Source of the DNA: Promethearchaeota archaeon
Lineage (GTDB): Archaea; Asgardarchaeota; Lokiarchaeia; Sigyniarchaeales; SOKP01
Reading direction: 5' to 3'
DNA: 40,263 nucleotides
Assembly (NCBI GenBank): GCA_019894975.1
Contig: JAGXNO010000036.1
Coordinates: 1-40,263 of the forward strand
Position numbers and translations under genes: made by a program. The notes under the pieces are model-generated. The model was not told the origin of the DNA and searched no databases. It saw only the letters and a list, made by a program, of their open reading frames with translations. Every line of letters begins with the position of its first letter. The first letter of the stretch is position 1. Shown piece by piece: positions 26,701 through 34,650 of the stretch.

Positions 26701-28088
26701 ATCCTACATACGACGATCCAACCCCGAGACAATATTTAGTTAAAATAAAGACGGTACCAACAACTATCAGTGCACATGATTATAGCTCTCTTGTAGAAAT
26801 ATCTGATCAGACCTATTCAGCGTATTATAACGAGATCCTTAATATAACTATAAGATATGAAATAAACGAGTCCGGGAATCCACTGGGCAATGCATTATTA
26901 TCTTATAGTTGGATTGGTCTTGCACCTATAGGTTTCTCAGCAGATCCTTTAAATACGGGATATTATACTTTTACTATCGATACTTCGGATGCTCTTACTA
27001 CAGGATTAAAAATAATTAGTATTACAGCCTCATTTGAAAACTATACCACTCAATCCAATTTCTTTGTTTATCTAGATATTCGAGAAAGAATTACAACACT
27101 CAATGGACAGACAGATTTAGTATATTTGAGTCCAAAGATTTGGGTCCAAGATGCGCATTATTTCACATTTACATATGCAGATGATAATACCTTAGATATT
27201 ATCGGAGATTTAAACGTTGCAACCTTTAGTTGGTATGAATTGGATGAATCTGGAAATCGAATCAATGGAAGTCAGGGGACTGGGCAGTTAATTCAACATC
27301 TAAATAATTCATACTATTTAGACTTTAACACTGAAATCAGAGCCGTTGGATTTTATTTCCTTCATGTTACCCTTCAGAAGGAAAATTACCAAGCACGATT
27401 TTCTTATATTAGTTTTGAGATTAAATTAAGAGAATTTGATGTTTCTATAACAGGTTTCGGCAGTAATAATCAGATCAGAGTTGATCAAGGAGATATTGTA
27501 GATGTTGAAGTAAACCTAACAGATCTCAGTCGAGGGGGTGTCGATTTAGAACAAGCACAAGTTAGCTTAAATATTGATGGTGTTGATTATCCCTTTTCGG
27601 AATCTACACCAGGAATATACATTGGAACTATCACCACATCTCAGATTGATACATTTTTCACATCAAAGACACTCGTAGGCAAGATTACGATAGAAATGGA
27701 TAATTTTACATCGCAAGAAATCATTATGACTGTAATTGTTAAAATGGAAGAAATTTTTCCAGGAATGCCAACATTTTACTTTATCCTGATTACAGCATCC
27801 ATAATTGGAGTAGTAGGGAGTATAGTATCATATAGGGTGATTCAGCAGGCAAGAATTCCTAAACATGTTAAAAAAATCCGGAAAATCAAGAGTTATATTA
27901 AATCGAGTAAGAAAATACCAGAAACTATTTCAATTCCAACTAAAGAGGCAATGATGTCAAAATTATTTGGGGATGACTGGAAAGTACTCGGTCTTTCACT
28001 TGATGAAGTCTTAGGAATGGGAGATTTAAAATCTCAGAAATCAGCGAATAAAGACAAGATTAGTAAAGAGGGAGGTGACAAAAACTAA
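23709..28088 (+). CDS. Giant single-pass surface receptor-like protein (module 1)
   Basis: A 1459-residue membrane protein. A basic N-terminus and hydrophobic segment (about 14-32) form a signal peptide or anchor. The ectodomain begins with a DUF2341-like domain (WW...YRK...DIRIVENG...YDTYMYF, about 69-165), then a beta-sandwich region and CNA-B/carboxypeptidase-regulatory-like domains (STVELIIKDVDGRSVPTAEVMI) and further Ig-like repeats, with many N-x-S/T sequons. One transmembrane helix (about 1355-1375) leads to an 85-residue cytoplasmic tail with QQARIPKHVKKIRKIK and LGLSLDEVLGMG. I start at ATG 23709 rather than TTG 23664, so that the signal segment begins the protein. Its stop overlaps the next ATG (TAATG). 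The ligand is unknown; the receptor role is inferred. Confidence 0.86.
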   Translation: MKIRNIYKIRLKKVSLLLTMVLLILFPAYLINLSNLTGLSENFSEDSGKNYGFNNQQDLKSSVLGNDTWWDASFGYRKLLKITNPNNFNISNYGISVSFNYMELAGKIQSSLDDIRIVENGIERKYYVVKDYPSTSFATIYFDTNISQSSTEYDTYMYFNKTVGSNEASGILDSFGWVKNGDFELDNSTAQHFEPYGWTFSHDQVDQIQDISNAREAVNHSDTSYAFFENNLVSIDDLDLSAERVESGYYAYKWGGLGDMLPQISCQDYVGTFYSYPFKVPIIEGGEISLNVFRNVRTFMFEDPASSLPTISEDGYFLRICNGSGSKYTVDVDLHENVGTGYDSWVETYGGYAYVSPNQKTLKYETELKEHFEIDPSLDTMSGSIDDGDLTGSIEIDLTDYMGEDIFIEFGTWGPEDGSGDIYKSGFFQVDDIRFNYTISAEMQELQTQVSTVELIIKDVDGRSVPTAEVMIVDNTYAKGSPEYIVASGTTSNGRITFNDIPNGYYNITANYTLGSMEAEVFNSIDSGEGPYYFNGISYTQNLYTDIWTIDFEIVDWDGIPLTYGYIEVNDSLGGTLLETLTLDSNGKATFRWLNQPSYYYKVYYDNADYGSFSPTSLNESYIYRNQYAQNNVKFREHTINLNETGTGSFSISEIIYTNGSKTELGNKKIINANITLTDMKDYLEDVSIYYIDEDNSTVGNLLYQRIYSTTNITDDYIELDIAQIDNVNLRNDNYEAYGLLIEVNGFNNTQSNGEIKVGLTESCNIYNRTALARLNIRVVENFGSPESPEGDPRSTTINVIDDFTGQPLVNLSSFNDRDGNAYGPKNGYETPFWFLIGRKYNFSLDIGNLTDAYFNISHVEPTQWTPGMTKINEYNYTLLGNSSITFNLRLEGTGVNITNYDTSFNASFGTTEVFWGEDLNFWAEFTSTSDNWQTWNFVSEPPGACYLSIKRAGSEDILISKKMIYVGNGNFSVMVNSDLLSAGNEKEYYDFAINGYHPTYDDPTPRQYLVKIKTVPTTISAHDYSSLVEISDQTYSAYYNEILNITIRYEINESGNPLGNALLSYSWIGLAPIGFSADPLNTGYYTFTIDTSDALTTGLKIISITASFENYTTQSNFFVYLDIRERITTLNGQTDLVYLSPKIWVQDAHYFTFTYADDNTLDIIGDLNVATFSWYELDESGNRINGSQGTGQLIQHLNNSYYLDFNTEIRAVGFYFLHVTLQKENYQARFSYISFEIKLREFDVSITGFGSNNQIRVDQGDIVDVEVNLTDLSRGGVDLEQAQVSLNIDGVDYPFSESTPGIYIGTITTSQIDTFFTSKTLVGKITIEMDNFTSQEIIMTVIVKMEEIFPGMPTFYFILITASIIGVVGSIVSYRVIQQARIPKHVKKIRKIKSYIKSSKKIPETISIPTKEAMMSKLFGDDWKVLGLSLDEVLGMGDLKSQKSANKDKISKEGGDKN

Positions 28089-29200
28089 TGCCAATTGGAT
28101 TATTATTAATGAGGTGGGACGTTAAAGTTAGTACAGAGATTCTTGCAAAATATCCTGATGAACTAGTGATTAGTGAAGAAACGCTAATGCAAATATATGC
28201 TGCTCACGAATATACAGGAGAACCAGGAATGATAAGTTTATTAGTAGGCCCTTTAAATATTGCTTCATATTATACGGGAAGAGAAAAACCTCTCTATATT
28301 ATACTACTTCTGAACTTAGATGAAGATGCAGACGCATATGAAGGGGGATTATCTGACATTTCACGAGTAATTTTTCAAAATTATGAAGATAAAGCATTTT
28401 TAGAAATGATCCCCTTCCTATTCCAAAGATTATCAACATACCCGAATCTAAATATGGAACAATCTTTATCGATTACTTACATTGATGAAGTAAATAGATT
28501 AATTATCAATAGACTGAGAGAAGAAGGCGTAATAACAAAATCAGAATTGAAGATCTGGTTGAAAGACCAATATCGAGAAGGATTTTTCGATGTGGATGCT
28601 ATTTTAATGGAATTGATTAAAAAAGAAATTATCAAAGAAACTTCCGTTAAAGGGATGCCCTCAGAATTGATTTTTCTAATAAATGATATGTTTATGATTC
28701 GAAGGCCACCAATAAAATTGCTCAAAAATCCTTCTGAAAGAGGGCTTCCTGAACAATTTGTTGATGATTATAATGTTGAGGTAAGGAAATTCTTCCAAAA
28801 ATATCGTCCATCCGAAGAAGATAATCTTAAGATTGTTGATGAAATAATTGTAGATCCTCAAGTGTATGAGATTTTAAGATTACTTAGAATTTCAATAGTC
28901 ACAAAAAACACCTTAGAAAAACTAAGAAAAAAAGGGGTTGACGACATTGATGCCGGATTGAAAAAGTTATGGGATAATCAGATGATACATGTTTTTCAGG
29001 ATAACAAGGGAAATGAATACTATGCGTTACTTACAGATTTTCATAGTTCCTTGGTATATCCTAAATATATGTTAAAAATAATCATTCATCAATATGAAGT
29101 AAAATCGAAATCAAATGGTGTTTTGCTAGAATATCTTAATGTACTTGATAATTCCTATAAACCAGTAAAAGCTCAATTAGCAGAAAACAAAGAAGACTAA
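28088..29200 (+). CDS. Longin + winged-helix protein, partner of receptor 1
   Basis: A 370-residue soluble protein. Residues 1-110 look like a longin fold (MPIGLLLMRWDVKVSTEILAKYP..., then GMISLLVGPLNIASYY, YIILLLNLDEDA). Two winged-helix segments follow: about 133-200 (IINRLREEGVITKSELKIWLKDQYREG) and 248-320 (EILRLLRISIVTKNTLEKLRKKGVDDI), then a helical tail. Translationally coupled: ATG overlaps the receptor stop and sits behind a GGAGGTGA site inside the receptor tail codons. Longin plus winged helix is also the architecture of NPRL2/NPRL3 of GATOR1. No enzyme motifs, no membrane helix. Likely binds the receptor tail and/or a GTPase; I am sure of the pairing, less so of the fold names. 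Confidence 0.86.
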   Translation: MPIGLLLMRWDVKVSTEILAKYPDELVISEETLMQIYAAHEYTGEPGMISLLVGPLNIASYYTGREKPLYIILLLNLDEDADAYEGGLSDISRVIFQNYEDKAFLEMIPFLFQRLSTYPNLNMEQSLSITYIDEVNRLIINRLREEGVITKSELKIWLKDQYREGFFDVDAILMELIKKEIIKETSVKGMPSELIFLINDMFMIRRPPIKLLKNPSERGLPEQFVDDYNVEVRKFFQKYRPSEEDNLKIVDEIIVDPQVYEILRLLRISIVTKNTLEKLRKKGVDDIDAGLKKLWDNQMIHVFQDNKGNEYYALLTDFHSSLVYPKYMLKIIIHQYEVKSKSNGVLLEYLNVLDNSYKPVKAQLAENKED

Positions 29201-29211
29201 TTAAATTACTA

Positions 29212-29233
29212 TTTTTTCTATTTTTTTTTATTT
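29212..29233 (+). terminator. T-tract terminator after module 1
   Basis: TTTTTTCTATTTTTTTTTAT-type run just beyond the stop of the longin/winged-helix gene, in the 75-nt convergent gap before the longin-GTPase gene; typical archaeal intrinsic termination signal. Confidence 0.5.
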
Positions 29234-29275
29234 AGATTTATACTTCTATTTAATTGCTATAAGACTAATTTTGTT

Positions 29276-30310
29276 TTAATTATCCGTTAAATAACTCTTT
29301 AATTTACTAGCTTTCTCATAGAACTCCTTATAAAGTGCATCATCTCCTAATTCAAGACATATATCAGATATTTTCTCGAAATATTCTGCAGTTTGGGCTA
29401 TATCACCATTTTCCAAACAATCTCTTGCTTTATTAATAAGCTGATCTCTTTCAAATAAGGGTTTTAGTAATGGAGATACATTAGTATTAATTTCTAAAAT
29501 ATCTGCAATAATTTGTATCATCCGTTCTCTGTTTACTGGATCTATTGCCACCATAGAATACGTTTTTACTCCTAAAATTTCTTGAATTTTATCAATATTT
29601 AATGCTTCTGGCAAATCTTGTTTGTTACCAATTACAGCAATATGAGCATATGGGGCATGTTCTTTTATTAATTCAATAAAAAATTTGCTTTTCTCTACAT
29701 TTTCCAAACTTGAGTTGGTTATTATAAGCACAGCATCACTACCAAGAATAAAATCATTCCATAAATAGCTAAATTGCTCCTGTCCCGCGAAATCCCATAA
29801 ATGGAAATAAAGCTTACCAATTTTAACAGTTGAGATTTTTCCAGTGATAGTTGGAATGTGAACAGAAGGGATTTCATCTGCGCAAATTAGATTAGTTGTA
29901 GTTGTTTTACCTACTCCTGAAAACCCAACTAGAGATATTTTTGTTTTAAGATTTCTGTGGATGGTGGCTATAATAGGATTGAGTATTTCCATGAGTATGG
30001 GATCTAAACTCTCCAAACTATCTCCAAAAGTATCTAAAAACTCTTTTTTTAGCTTTTCTAATTCATTCTTTGTCCTTTCGACCTCATCGTTGACATCAGT
30101 TATGAAGATAAACATTAACCTTTCCTCTTCAAGTCGAGAGTATACGATTTTGTACTTAAAGAAATCATAACTATCTAAATTTGTCCCCTTTTTTACCTCT
30201 TCTACAATCTCTGTAATTACTTTTTGGAAATCTTCGACTGAGAGTGATTTTCCAAAATTTTTATTGTACAATATGTTCTCTCCATATAAAATATAAACTT
30301 GTCTTAACAT
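29276..30310 (-). CDS. Longin-Ras-like GTPase-TPR fusion protein
   Basis: A 344-residue three-part protein. Residues 1-105 look like a longin domain (MLRQVYILYGENILYNKNFGKSLS... YKIVYSRLEEERLMFIFITD, then a long helix). Residues 121-275 are a complete small GTPase: G1 GFSGVGKT (129-136), switch I PTITGK, G3 WDFAGQE (172-178), G4 N229-K-Q-D232. This is closer to Ras/Rab/Arf than to Rag (NKxD, not HKxD). The C-terminal 290-344 forms a TPR-like helical pair (INKARDCLENGDIAQTAEYFEKISDIC). No lipid-modification Cys is seen. It lies on the minus strand between the two receptor modules, convergent with module 1 and divergent from module 2, and may be their GTPase. The fusion puts a longin platform and its GTPase in one chain. 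Confidence 0.89.
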   Translation of the reverse strand: MLRQVYILYGENILYNKNFGKSLSVEDFQKVITEIVEEVKKGTNLDSYDFFKYKIVYSRLEEERLMFIFITDVNDEVERTKNELEKLKKEFLDTFGDSLESLDPILMEILNPIIATIHRNLKTKISLVGFSGVGKTTTTNLICADEIPSVHIPTITGKISTVKIGKLYFHLWDFAGQEQFSYLWNDFILGSDAVLIITNSSLENVEKSKFFIELIKEHAPYAHIAVIGNKQDLPEALNIDKIQEILGVKTYSMVAIDPVNRERMIQIIADILEINTNVSPLLKPLFERDQLINKARDCLENGDIAQTAEYFEKISDICLELGDDALYKEFYEKASKLKSYLTDN

Positions 30311-30798
30311 TATTTAACACCTTCTTACAGTGAAAAAGTGATTCGAAAGAATTTAATTCTAAACCTAAAAAGTTTGAAATTTTCCTTTGAATCTTCAATC
30401 TAAATCAAAATATTTAAATCTTTAGGAATCAAAGAATGTACGATATTGGAGAGGGAAGTATTTAAATGAAATGCATTAGATTTAAAACTATTTGTTGTAT
30501 CATAATTGCAATAAATGCTGAAATAAGATTTCTTGTTTCATAGTAAGTTTTGTATCCAATATTTTTGATAACAACTCAACTATTAGAGATACTTTTTCCA
30601 TTCAAATACTCCATCTTTTGTGTAAAGATTTTGAGTACCAATTAAAATGAATGAGTAAATCCAACCACAATTCAAAAGAATAGTGTGTAAAATTTTATAT
30701 TGATAAATAAAAAATTAAATACCAAAAATAGTATTATTATTGAAAAGCATTTTTTAAAAAATTAATACAACAAAATAATTTAAACAAAATGATTAAAA
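30311..30798. other. 488-nt intergenic region between divergent GTPase and receptor 2 genes
   Basis: No credible gene. Contains AT-rich DNA, short frames of up to 25 codons (for example ATG at 30466) without family likeness, and a mini-frame ATG ATT AAA AAT GAT TAA at 30789 overlapping the receptor start (30799), which repeats ATGATTAA. It should hold both divergent promoters; I cannot assign TATA boxes reliably. Confidence 0.6.
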
Positions 30799-33700
30799 AT
30801 GATTAAGACGAAACAAAAATTTAAACATAGAATAACAGCTATATTTCTATTGATACTTACTATAAGTACAGTTCTTTTTGCTGTTCCGTTAATGTCTAAT
30901 AATTCACAAAATTTTTCTGGGGGAGATAGTGGAGATGGTTTTATTCCCCCAACGCTAAATAATGGTTTTGGTGAAGATCCTTGGTGGAATGTATCCTATC
31001 GTTGGAGATTATGCATTAATGTGACTAATACTGGAAATTTCAACCTAACGGATAACTATATCAGTATAGAATTTGATTATGCTAATTTAAGAGATAACTA
31101 CGACATGGATCCAGACCTATATGATGTGAGAATCGTTGAAAATTATATCGTGAGGAATTATTATGTAAAAAAAGATTTTCCTAATACAAATACTGCAACG
31201 ATTTGGTTTGAGACAAATTCCACAGTTGGAGCATCTGAATATGATACATATATGTACTGGGGAAATGCATCAATTAACTATCGTGGAAATAGCTATGTTA
31301 GTTTTGATCCTTCAGGAACCAGTTGGTGGAGTTTTGAAGAAGGATCTGGAGGTTACGGTTCTAATGCTTTAGATTCATTGGATTATGCTAATGCTACTCT
31401 TTGGGGTACAAGTGGTAGCTATTCTCCTGATTATGATGGGGATGCTGCTGTTGGCTCATACTCACTAAGGTTTGACGGTAGTCATGATTTTTTGTATATA
31501 AATGACGAGATGCATTTCACTAATGCTAATGAAATTCCCGCAGTTACAGTTACTTGCTGGTTTAAAACTTCTTTTTCAAGTACTGGTGATTGGGATAACT
31601 GGGCTTTTTTAGATTTTGATAGATCAGAGTATTTTAACTTTTTCCTTACAGGTAATGGAAGAATTGGTTTTGCAAGTTCAGCGAATGGATACAGCGGGCA
31701 AAACGACTTCTTTGGCAGTACTACAGGGTTAAATGATGATCAATGGCACTTTGCTGCCATCGTATATGATGGTTCAGACAAGATAATATATATCGATGAT
31801 GGAGTAGAAGATGCAAGATGGGTAAATGCTATGAATGGACTTGCTTTTGGAACAAACATAGATAGATGGGGATTTATAGGGGATGGTTCTGAAGCTTTAG
31901 CTGAAAACGGAGGTAGAAATAGTTTTTATTATGATGGAAATCTTGACGAACTTCGATACTTTGATTATGCTGTTGCTCCCGACGAGTTGGAATGGTTAGC
32001 AAACTATCAACCAATTGAAACAGATTTATTACCAGTCACCGAGAGAGCTGCAAGTGTCACAATTACCATTGAAGATGTTGATGGTAGATTAGTTCCAGGG
32101 GCAGAAGTTTCATTATGGCATAATTTAACACATATCTTAGAAGTCGATAGCACAACCTATACTGATTTAACATCATCTGATGGCACTGTATCCTTTGCGA
32201 ATGTTCCTTTTGGATTTTATAATATTTCTGTCAATTATACCCTAGTTTCAGGTTTATATGAAGAAGTTGTCTATGATGGTAGAAGCCAACCAGGAGAAGA
32301 AGTTGAGTTCAAGGGATTAGTGGTTTCAACTACTATACAAGCGAATTTATGGACAATTGATTTCGAAGTAGATGACTGGGATGGGGATCCACTAAATTAT
32401 GGATACGTAGAAGTAAGCGCAGGTAGTAGTGAAATCTTAGAGTCACTTACATTGGATTCTGATGGTGAATCTACTTTTAGATGGTTAAACCGTACAAGTT
32501 ATAATTATACAGTATATTATGATAATTCCGATTATACAATACAGAATCCAACTCCATTAAATTCAAGCACTATTGTGCGTACGGGTCCGATGATTTATCA
32601 AGAGTACATACAGACTGACTTATCTAAGTTGGAAATAATAGTCCTTGATAATACAGAAACCGTCTTAGTACAAGGAGCGACTGTTAGATTAACAATCAAT
32701 GGTACAAACGATAAAGTTACAGAATTGAAGACAAATGAAAATGGTACCGCCTATGGTCGAACTAATGATGAAGTGTTGTTTTGGTATAAAACAGGTGAGG
32801 TATATAACATAACGCTATGGATAGCAAGTGTAAATTATTGGTTTAAAATAAATTATTCAGATCAGTATTATGATCCCTTAGCAGTTCCTCAACCAGAATA
32901 TAACTATACTTTAAATAGCGCTTCTACGCTCATTTTAGAGATTGCATTAAATTTTCAAGATTATATAACTAGATTTCAGAATGCAAGTCTCATTGCTGAT
33001 ACAGCTGTAACATGGGGTGATATGATGAGTTTTTCTATCAATTATACAACTTCGGATGATGCAGAAGTGGGACCTTGGACAGGAGATGATGGAGTTGGCA
33101 GTACCGTTACATGCACTATAAAAAGTACTGCATTTGGGAATCCTGTTGTTTATCAAGACTTAATGAGTTTTATAGGGAATGGGAATTATTCTATTACTAT
33201 AGATTCTGGTCTTCTTTCAGCTGGAGATAATGGTAAATCATACATAGTTGTGATATCTGGAGAGAAGGGAGCTTATCGTAAAGCACAGGATGAAACTTTC
33301 ATTATCAATATCAATACAATGGCAACTGGAATAAGTTTGCATAATTATACCTCAATGCCAGATGAGTTGAGTAATAATGAAGTATCTCAGTATTATAATG
33401 AACTTATCAATGTGACTGTAAAATATTACGATTTTGATACAAATAATTCGTTAATGGCTGACGTATTCACATACGACTGGGATTATGGAAGTGGTTCTGT
33501 TAATCTTGATCCTCTAAATCCTGGGTATTATACTTTTGAAATTGATACTTCCGCTGCGACCAACGTAGGTAAATATCTCATTGAAATTACAGCTGGACTT
33601 GAGAACCATACTAAAATTGATGGTTTTGGATTTTTTATCAACATTCTTTCAAGACCTACTAAATTAAACGGTTCTGCAGGTATTTCATATGTTTCTGAAG

Positions 33701-34650
33701 ATATTTTCATTTTTGAAGCAATTAATTTTATATTCAGTTATGAAGATACTATGAGTTCAACTGCAATTTCAGATTTGGATGAAATGAGTTATCTATTACA
33801 AATGCTTGATGAAGATGGTGACCCTATTTCTGGAGCTTCTGAATCCGGTTCTCTAACTGAAACCATTGGTTCAGAGTACTTGTTAGATCTTGATACAGAG
33901 ACAAGATTAGATGGTGAATATTCAATCATAGTAACTTTAGATAAGCTTAATTATGAGCATCGAATCGCAATAATCTCACTAACTATTAAAAAGAGAATAT
34001 TTCAAATTCAATGGCCAAGCGAGTTTAAAGGAACAAAAGTCGAGGTTGAGTCAGGAGCACCTTTACGGTTTACATTAGCACTTTCTGATCCAAATAATGG
34101 TTCAGTACCCGTAATAGGGGCGACTCTTTATATTACCTTTAAAGGTACTGACCATTATTTTACACCCAACGGAGATGGAACATATGATATAGATATTTCT
34201 AAGATTGCTGACGCTTTCTTTGTACCTTCAACATTCACCGCAACACTTACAATTGAGAAACAATATTTCTCTACGGTTTCAGCGACAATAACAGTTGTGG
34301 TTAACATGCATGAAACATTCGGTTTCCCAACGTTTTACTTATTAATGATTGTAGGAGCAGTTGTTGCTGTAACAGCAAGTTTGGCTATATATAGAACAGT
34401 GCAACAAGCTAGAATCCCTACTTTCGTTAAAAAAGCGAGAAAAATGAAGAAGGACATTAAGAGTAAAAAGACCATTTCAGAATCTCTTTTATATCCTTCA
34501 AAGGAAGAATTTCTTGTAAAACAATTAGGAGACAGATGGGATTTGCTTGGATTGTCAATGCAAGATGTTTTAGGGATTGAGGGTAAGAAAAAGAAAACCT
34601 TACCAGAAACCCCAGGAAAAATTAAACAAACTAAAGGAGGTAAAGAATAA
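30799..34650 (+). CDS. Giant LamG-containing single-pass surface receptor-like protein (module 2)
   Basis: A 1283-residue paralogue of the protein at 23709. Signal segment 11-31; DUF2341-like domain (WWNVSYRW...YDTYMYWGNASI, 61-155); a LamG/concanavalin-like domain (about 172-402: WWSFEEGSG, ...QWHFAAIVYDGSDKIIYIDD, FYYDGNLDELRYFD), absent from copy 1; then CNA-B/Ig-like domains starting VTITIEDVDGRLVPGAEVSL. One transmembrane helix (about 1178-1198) and an 85-residue cytoplasmic tail ending LGDRWDLLGLSMQDVLGIEG plus lysines. LamG domains typically bind glycans or calcium-dependent ligands, so the ectodomain probably binds a polymer. Start ATG 30799 has no strong ribosome binding site. The stop lies directly before the next ATG, whose GGAGG is inside this gene. 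Receptor role is inferred. Confidence 0.87.
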   Translation: MIKTKQKFKHRITAIFLLILTISTVLFAVPLMSNNSQNFSGGDSGDGFIPPTLNNGFGEDPWWNVSYRWRLCINVTNTGNFNLTDNYISIEFDYANLRDNYDMDPDLYDVRIVENYIVRNYYVKKDFPNTNTATIWFETNSTVGASEYDTYMYWGNASINYRGNSYVSFDPSGTSWWSFEEGSGGYGSNALDSLDYANATLWGTSGSYSPDYDGDAAVGSYSLRFDGSHDFLYINDEMHFTNANEIPAVTVTCWFKTSFSSTGDWDNWAFLDFDRSEYFNFFLTGNGRIGFASSANGYSGQNDFFGSTTGLNDDQWHFAAIVYDGSDKIIYIDDGVEDARWVNAMNGLAFGTNIDRWGFIGDGSEALAENGGRNSFYYDGNLDELRYFDYAVAPDELEWLANYQPIETDLLPVTERAASVTITIEDVDGRLVPGAEVSLWHNLTHILEVDSTTYTDLTSSDGTVSFANVPFGFYNISVNYTLVSGLYEEVVYDGRSQPGEEVEFKGLVVSTTIQANLWTIDFEVDDWDGDPLNYGYVEVSAGSSEILESLTLDSDGESTFRWLNRTSYNYTVYYDNSDYTIQNPTPLNSSTIVRTGPMIYQEYIQTDLSKLEIIVLDNTETVLVQGATVRLTINGTNDKVTELKTNENGTAYGRTNDEVLFWYKTGEVYNITLWIASVNYWFKINYSDQYYDPLAVPQPEYNYTLNSASTLILEIALNFQDYITRFQNASLIADTAVTWGDMMSFSINYTTSDDAEVGPWTGDDGVGSTVTCTIKSTAFGNPVVYQDLMSFIGNGNYSITIDSGLLSAGDNGKSYIVVISGEKGAYRKAQDETFIININTMATGISLHNYTSMPDELSNNEVSQYYNELINVTVKYYDFDTNNSLMADVFTYDWDYGSGSVNLDPLNPGYYTFEIDTSAATNVGKYLIEITAGLENHTKIDGFGFFINILSRPTKLNGSAGISYVSEDIFIFEAINFIFSYEDTMSSTAISDLDEMSYLLQMLDEDGDPISGASESGSLTETIGSEYLLDLDTETRLDGEYSIIVTLDKLNYEHRIAIISLTIKKRIFQIQWPSEFKGTKVEVESGAPLRFTLALSDPNNGSVPVIGATLYITFKGTDHYFTPNGDGTYDIDISKIADAFFVPSTFTATLTIEKQYFSTVSATITVVVNMHETFGFPTFYLLMIVGAVVAVTASLAIYRTVQQARIPTFVKKARKMKKDIKSKKTISESLLYPSKEEFLVKQLGDRWDLLGLSMQDVLGIEGKKKKTLPETPGKIKQTKGGKE

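Noticed and set aside
30466..30543. 25-codon frame in the long intergenic gap
   Set aside because: No ribosome site of quality, no family likeness, length within chance for AT-rich DNA.
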